A stretch of 9,419 nt of DNA from Alphaproteobacteria bacterium (GTDB taxonomy: Bacteria; Pseudomonadota; Alphaproteobacteria; DAOWDM01): assembly GCA_030639035.1 (NCBI GenBank), contig DAOWDM010000001.1:1-9419 (forward strand), read 5' to 3'. Under the pieces are notes generated by a model. It saw only the letters and a list, made by a program, of their open reading frames with translations. It was not told the DNA's origin and ran no database searches. A program made the position numbers and the translations under genes. Shown here one piece after another: positions 7,699-9,419 of the stretch. Each line of letters begins with the position of its first letter. Within the stretch, counting starts at the first letter, position 1.

Positions 7699-7747
7699 AG
7701 AAGTGGTAGGCTTGAAAAAGATGATTCCCATATAAAATAGATAGTGT

Positions 7748-7981
7748 CTAATCAATAAAATTAACCAAGTTTATTATTACAACACCAAAAAACAATCCTA
7801 CAAGAAGTGATTTAACTACTTCCCAAGGAGACGTTTTTGATATGTGTTGAAAAACTTGTAAAAGAACAAAAGGAGCAACAAAACATAATGGAATAAACAA
7901 CCAAAATGGAATCTCATTAACCAACTCTATTAAAAGATAGCCAATCTCCCACAAACAATCTAAAAACATATTCCAAAACAT
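7748..7981 (-). CDS. Small two-helix membrane protein of unknown function
   Basis: I do not recognise this protein. It has 77 residues. A short amphipathic N-terminus rich in Trp, Leu and acidic residues (MFWNMFLDCLWEIGYLL) precedes two hydrophobic segments at about 26-46 (PFWLFIPLCFVAPFVLLQVF) and 58-74 (VKSLLVGLFFGVVIINL). They are joined by a polar loop (QHISKTSPWE). An inner-membrane location is likely. The strong Shine-Dalgarno GGGGAGG lies five bases before the ATG at 7981; a GTG two codons earlier (7985-7987) would touch the ribosome-binding site and is rejected. The gene runs divergently from traK and lies inside the 31-bp inverted-repeat pair, where RK2-type systems would have oriT and then traJ. 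A transfer-accessory, entry-exclusion or toxin role is possible, but nothing in the sequence decides. Confidence 0.75.
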   Translation of the reverse strand: MFWNMFLDCLWEIGYLLIELVNEIPFWLFIPLCFVAPFVLLQVFQHISKTSPWEVVKSLLVGLFFGVVIINLVNFID

Positions 7982-8056
7982 TTTCACCTCCCCAAAGAGT
8001 TGAATGAATGCTTTAATAATATCATAACGGTAGAAAAAAGCTGTGACGGCGGTTAC

Positions 8057-8074
8057 TATATAATCATTTATATA
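8057..8074. repeat. AT-rich 7-bp inverted repeat
   Basis: TATATAA (8057-8063) and TTATATA (8068-8074) form a perfect inverted repeat around a 4-nt loop. It also contains a perfect TATAAT (8059-8064), but no -35 partner sits at 16-18 nt upstream. It could be an easily melted segment of oriT or part of a promoter. Confidence 0.55.
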
Positions 8075-8152
8075 AAACTGTTGCTAAAATCGTAGTGTTT
8101 TTACTGTCCTTGTAAGAAATGTTAGTGGCGTAGTAAAATTATAACCCTCACC

Positions 8153-8181
8153 TGTCATTCTTATAGATGTCAATTATGACA
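8153..8181. repeat. Clustered TGTCA repeats
   Basis: TGTCAT (8153-8158) is inverted as ATGACA (8176-8181). Between them is another TGTCA (8168-8172), which pairs with TGACA (8177-8181) around a 4-nt loop. The cluster ends 9 nt before the right 31-bp repeat, a placement suited to a relaxosome-protein binding site. The motif is short and could be chance. Confidence 0.4.
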
Positions 8182-8190
8182 CCCCACCCC

Positions 8191-8221
8191 ATCGTCCTCC
8201 TGAAACCGAAGGTGTAGAGAA
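8191..8221 (-). repeat. 31-bp inverted repeat, right copy
   Basis: This is the inverted partner of 7668-7698 (28 of 31 positions identical). On the plus strand it reads ATCGTCCTCCTG followed by AAACCGAAGGTGTAG. No target-site duplication flanks the pair, which argues against a simple transposon end. Candidate roles are nic-region duplication, sites for an invertase, or ends of a small cassette. Confidence 0.9.
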
Positions 8222-8233
8222 TGTCTAGGTAAT

Positions 8234-8286
8234 ATAAACCCCGAGTCAGTAATTAAATATTTTTAATTACTAAACTCGGAGTTTAT
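8234..8286. repeat. Near-perfect 53-bp palindrome ahead of traK
   Basis: The left arm 8234-8257 (ATAAACCCCGAGT, CAG, TAATTAAA) and the right arm 8262-8286 match in inverted orientation except for two C/T differences and one extra T. The loop is 4 nt. The right arm carries GGAG (8278-8281), the only ribosome-binding site visible for traK at 8291. It may act as a binding site for TraK or a repressor in DNA form, or as a translation-blocking hairpin in RNA form. Confidence 0.8.
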
Positions 8287-8290
8287 AAGT

Positions 8291-8791
8291 ATGAAGCGGT
8301 ACGGACAAGCAAAAAATGAAGTTCTGGCAAATATTCCAGAAATAAAATCATTGCTTAACAAAGGGTTAACAAGGGGTTACATCTTTCAAACATTGAAAGA
8401 ACAAGGTAGTATCTCTTGTTGTCGTGCTATTTTCTACCGCATTATCTCAAAACAGATAAATTTAACTTCCATTGCAGATTTCACACCAAAAATAGACTCG
8501 ATTGAAAAAAGTTCTATTTTTGTTCTTCCAGAATCGTCAAAAGCGGATTCTGTGGTTCATAAAAGCGAACCATCAAAAGACGACAGTCAAATTGATATAG
8601 AAAATTATTTCCGAGAAAATCCGAAAGAAGAAAAAGCTGAAGTGTCTGAAGAAGATGCTGCTGTTTCTTCTGACGTGCCTAATATTTCAAAATTCGCTCC
8701 TAAAAATACGAATCCTCATCTTTCACAAGAATTTGTCTTTAAGCCCGATGAGATTGATGCGGAAGATTTTGAACGTGAGTGGTGCAGTTAA
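8291..8791 (+). CDS. traK: TraK-like oriT-binding protein of a conjugative element
   Basis: This 166-aa basic/acidic protein sits directly before traL and after an oriT-like region, exactly the RK2 traK position. TraK of RK2 binds and bends oriT DNA to help assemble the relaxosome. The N-terminal region (about 1-57) has the pattern I..LLNKG......I...LKEQG.IS....FYRII, matching the helix-turn-helix-like part of RK2 TraK. Residues about 65-145 are a Ser/Glu/Lys/Asp-rich linker, likely disordered. The last 20 residues (EFVFKPDEIDAEDFEREW) recall the conserved aromatic-acidic tail of the family. Start ATG at 8291, with GGAG nine bases upstream inside a palindrome. Overall identity to RK2 TraK is probably low, so the call leans on position, size and pattern. 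Confidence 0.72.
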   Translation: MKRYGQAKNEVLANIPEIKSLLNKGLTRGYIFQTLKEQGSISCCRAIFYRIISKQINLTSIADFTPKIDSIEKSSIFVLPESSKADSVVHKSEPSKDDSQIDIENYFRENPKEEKAEVSEEDAAVSSDVPNISKFAPKNTNPHLSQEFVFKPDEIDAEDFEREWCS

Positions 8792-8829
8792 TCCAAATAT
8801 TTTTAACTTAACAAGAAAAGGCAATAAAT

Positions 8830-9419
8830 ATGCAAGTTCATATGATTTTACAAGGCAAAGGCGGAGTTGGTAAAAGTTTAATAGCTTATTATCTGGGGCA
8901 ATATTTTATGAATAAGCCAGATAATATTACTGTTTGTGTTGATGCAGACCCCGTCAATAGAACTTTTGCTCAATATAAAACCTTCAATGTTCAAAAATTA
9001 GAGTTAATGGAAAACAACGAAATTAACACTCGTAATTTTGACAAGCTTATTGAAGATATCTGTAATTCTGAAAAAGAAACTAAAACGATGATTTTAGATA
9101 CAGGAGCAAGTTCATTTGTTCCTTTTTGCTCCTATATGGCTCAAAATCAAATTCTTAACATGCTAAAAGAAGCAGGACATGAGGTTGTTATTCATACTGT
9201 AATAACTGGTGGTCATGCGTTATCTGATACATCTAATGCTTTAATATCGCTTTGTTCTAATTTTTCTGACGTTCCTATTATTTTGTGGCTTAACGAATAT
9301 TTTGGAGCGATAGGAGTTAATGGCAAATCATTTGAAGAATCAGGAATATATAAAAAAGTTGCTGACCGCATAGAAGGGCTTATCACTCTTCCAAGCCTTC
9401 ACCCACAAACTTTCCTACA
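8830..9419 (+). CDS. traL: TraL-like ParA/MinD-family ATPase (3' end outside window)
   Basis: The frame is open from ATG 8830 to the window edge (196 codons, no stop). It closely follows the pattern of RK2 TraL, a P-loop NTPase of the conjugative transfer region. Visible blocks: deviant Walker A GKGGVGKS (9-16), VDADPVN.TF..YK (37-50), NEIN.RNFD.L (63-73), Walker-B-like MILDTGASSFVP (87-98), GHEVVIHTV.TGG.AL.DT (116-134), WLNEYFG.I...GKSFE (153-169), then LPSL. Full-length family members are about 240 aa, so roughly 45 residues are missing. AAAAGG lies eight bases before the start, and a 38-nt gap separates it from traK; the two genes are probably co-transcribed. Its exact molecular role in transfer is not well defined in the family. 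Confidence 0.9.
   Translation, partial: MQVHMILQGKGGVGKSLIAYYLGQYFMNKPDNITVCVDADPVNRTFAQYKTFNVQKLELMENNEINTRNFDKLIEDICNSEKETKTMILDTGASSFVPFCSYMAQNQILNMLKEAGHEVVIHTVITGGHALSDTSNALISLCSNFSDVPIILWLNEYFGAIGVNGKSFEESGIYKKVADRIEGLITLPSLHPQTFL

Larger units (their letters stand above)
7498..7747. other. Gene-free stretch between add and the repeat-bounded segment
   Basis: This stretch holds no gene I can support. It contains a 10-bp stem-loop just after add, the 11-bp hairpin at 7646-7670, and the left 31-bp inverted repeat, each listed separately. It is the most likely place for the junction between chromosomal genes on the left and conjugation genes on the right, but no attachment-site duplication can be checked within this window. 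Confidence 0.5.
7982..8290. other. oriT: Candidate origin of transfer (oriT) region
   Basis: This divergent 309-bp gap lies between the small membrane-protein gene and a traK-traL pair. In RK2/IncP systems oriT lies immediately upstream of traK. The gap is dense in structure: an AT-rich 7-bp inverted repeat, TGTCA repeats, one 31-bp inverted-repeat arm containing CCTCCTG, and a large palindrome. The assignment rests on position and structure, not on a recognised nic sequence. No relaxase gene is visible in the window. Confidence 0.45.

Noticed and set aside
7668..8221. Insertion sequence or MITE with terminal inverted repeats
   Set aside because: No transposase, no target-site duplication at either plausible edge, and the context is an oriT region; kept only as one alternative in the findings.
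8655..8873. 72-codon plus-strand frame overlapping traK and traL
   Set aside because: It runs in another frame across the end of traK, the intergenic gap and the start of traL, whose assignment is much stronger.
1..9419. CRISPR array or tandem repeat array
   Set aside because: No regularly spaced direct repeats were seen anywhere in the window on reading through.

Overview
The window looks like AT-rich alphaproteobacterial DNA. RecJ, homoserine dehydrogenase, the AlaC-like aminotransferase and adenosine deaminase all read like alphaproteobacterial members of their families, and the tRNA-Glu encodes its CCA end. No species can be named from the sequence alone. The low GC and the lysine-, asparagine- and isoleucine-rich proteins would suit a host-associated lineage, but that is inference.

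Positions 1-6210 carry ordinary chromosomal genes, all on the minus strand. At the left edge is the start of a truncated lipoprotein gene (1-86), followed by about 400 bases with no gene I can support. Next come tRNA-Glu(TTC) at 499-573 with its own promoter, then a tightly packed operon transcribed alaC > hom > recJ (4952 down to 637). Its genes are separated by 3 nt and then overlap by 1 nt. Upstream lies an OmpA-domain lipoprotein gene (5088-6002). A 205-bp divergent intergenic region separates it from a plus-strand adenosine deaminase gene (6211-7497), which has a consensus-like promoter.

From about 7500 to the right edge the character changes. The last two genes match the TraK (oriT-binding) and TraL (ParA/MinD-like ATPase) pair of IncP/RK2-type conjugation systems. 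TraL is identified with high confidence and TraK by position and general pattern. In RK2, oriT lies directly upstream of traK. Here the matching position (about 7640-8290) is crowded with secondary-structure elements: a hairpin, two 31-bp inverted repeats about 490 bp apart (28 of 31 positions identical), an AT-rich 7-bp inverted repeat, TGTCA repeats, and a near-perfect palindrome of about 53 bp. The right arm of that palindrome contains the only visible ribosome-binding site of traK. The 31-bp repeats bracket a small divergent gene for a two-helix membrane protein with a strong Shine-Dalgarno sequence.

The right fifth of the window is therefore probably the leading edge (oriT and start of the transfer operon) of an integrated conjugative element or plasmid-like region abutting the 3' side of the adenosine deaminase gene. 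The relaxase, the other tra genes and the far end lie outside the window. The repeat-bracketed small gene at the presumed oriT is the part most worth following up.
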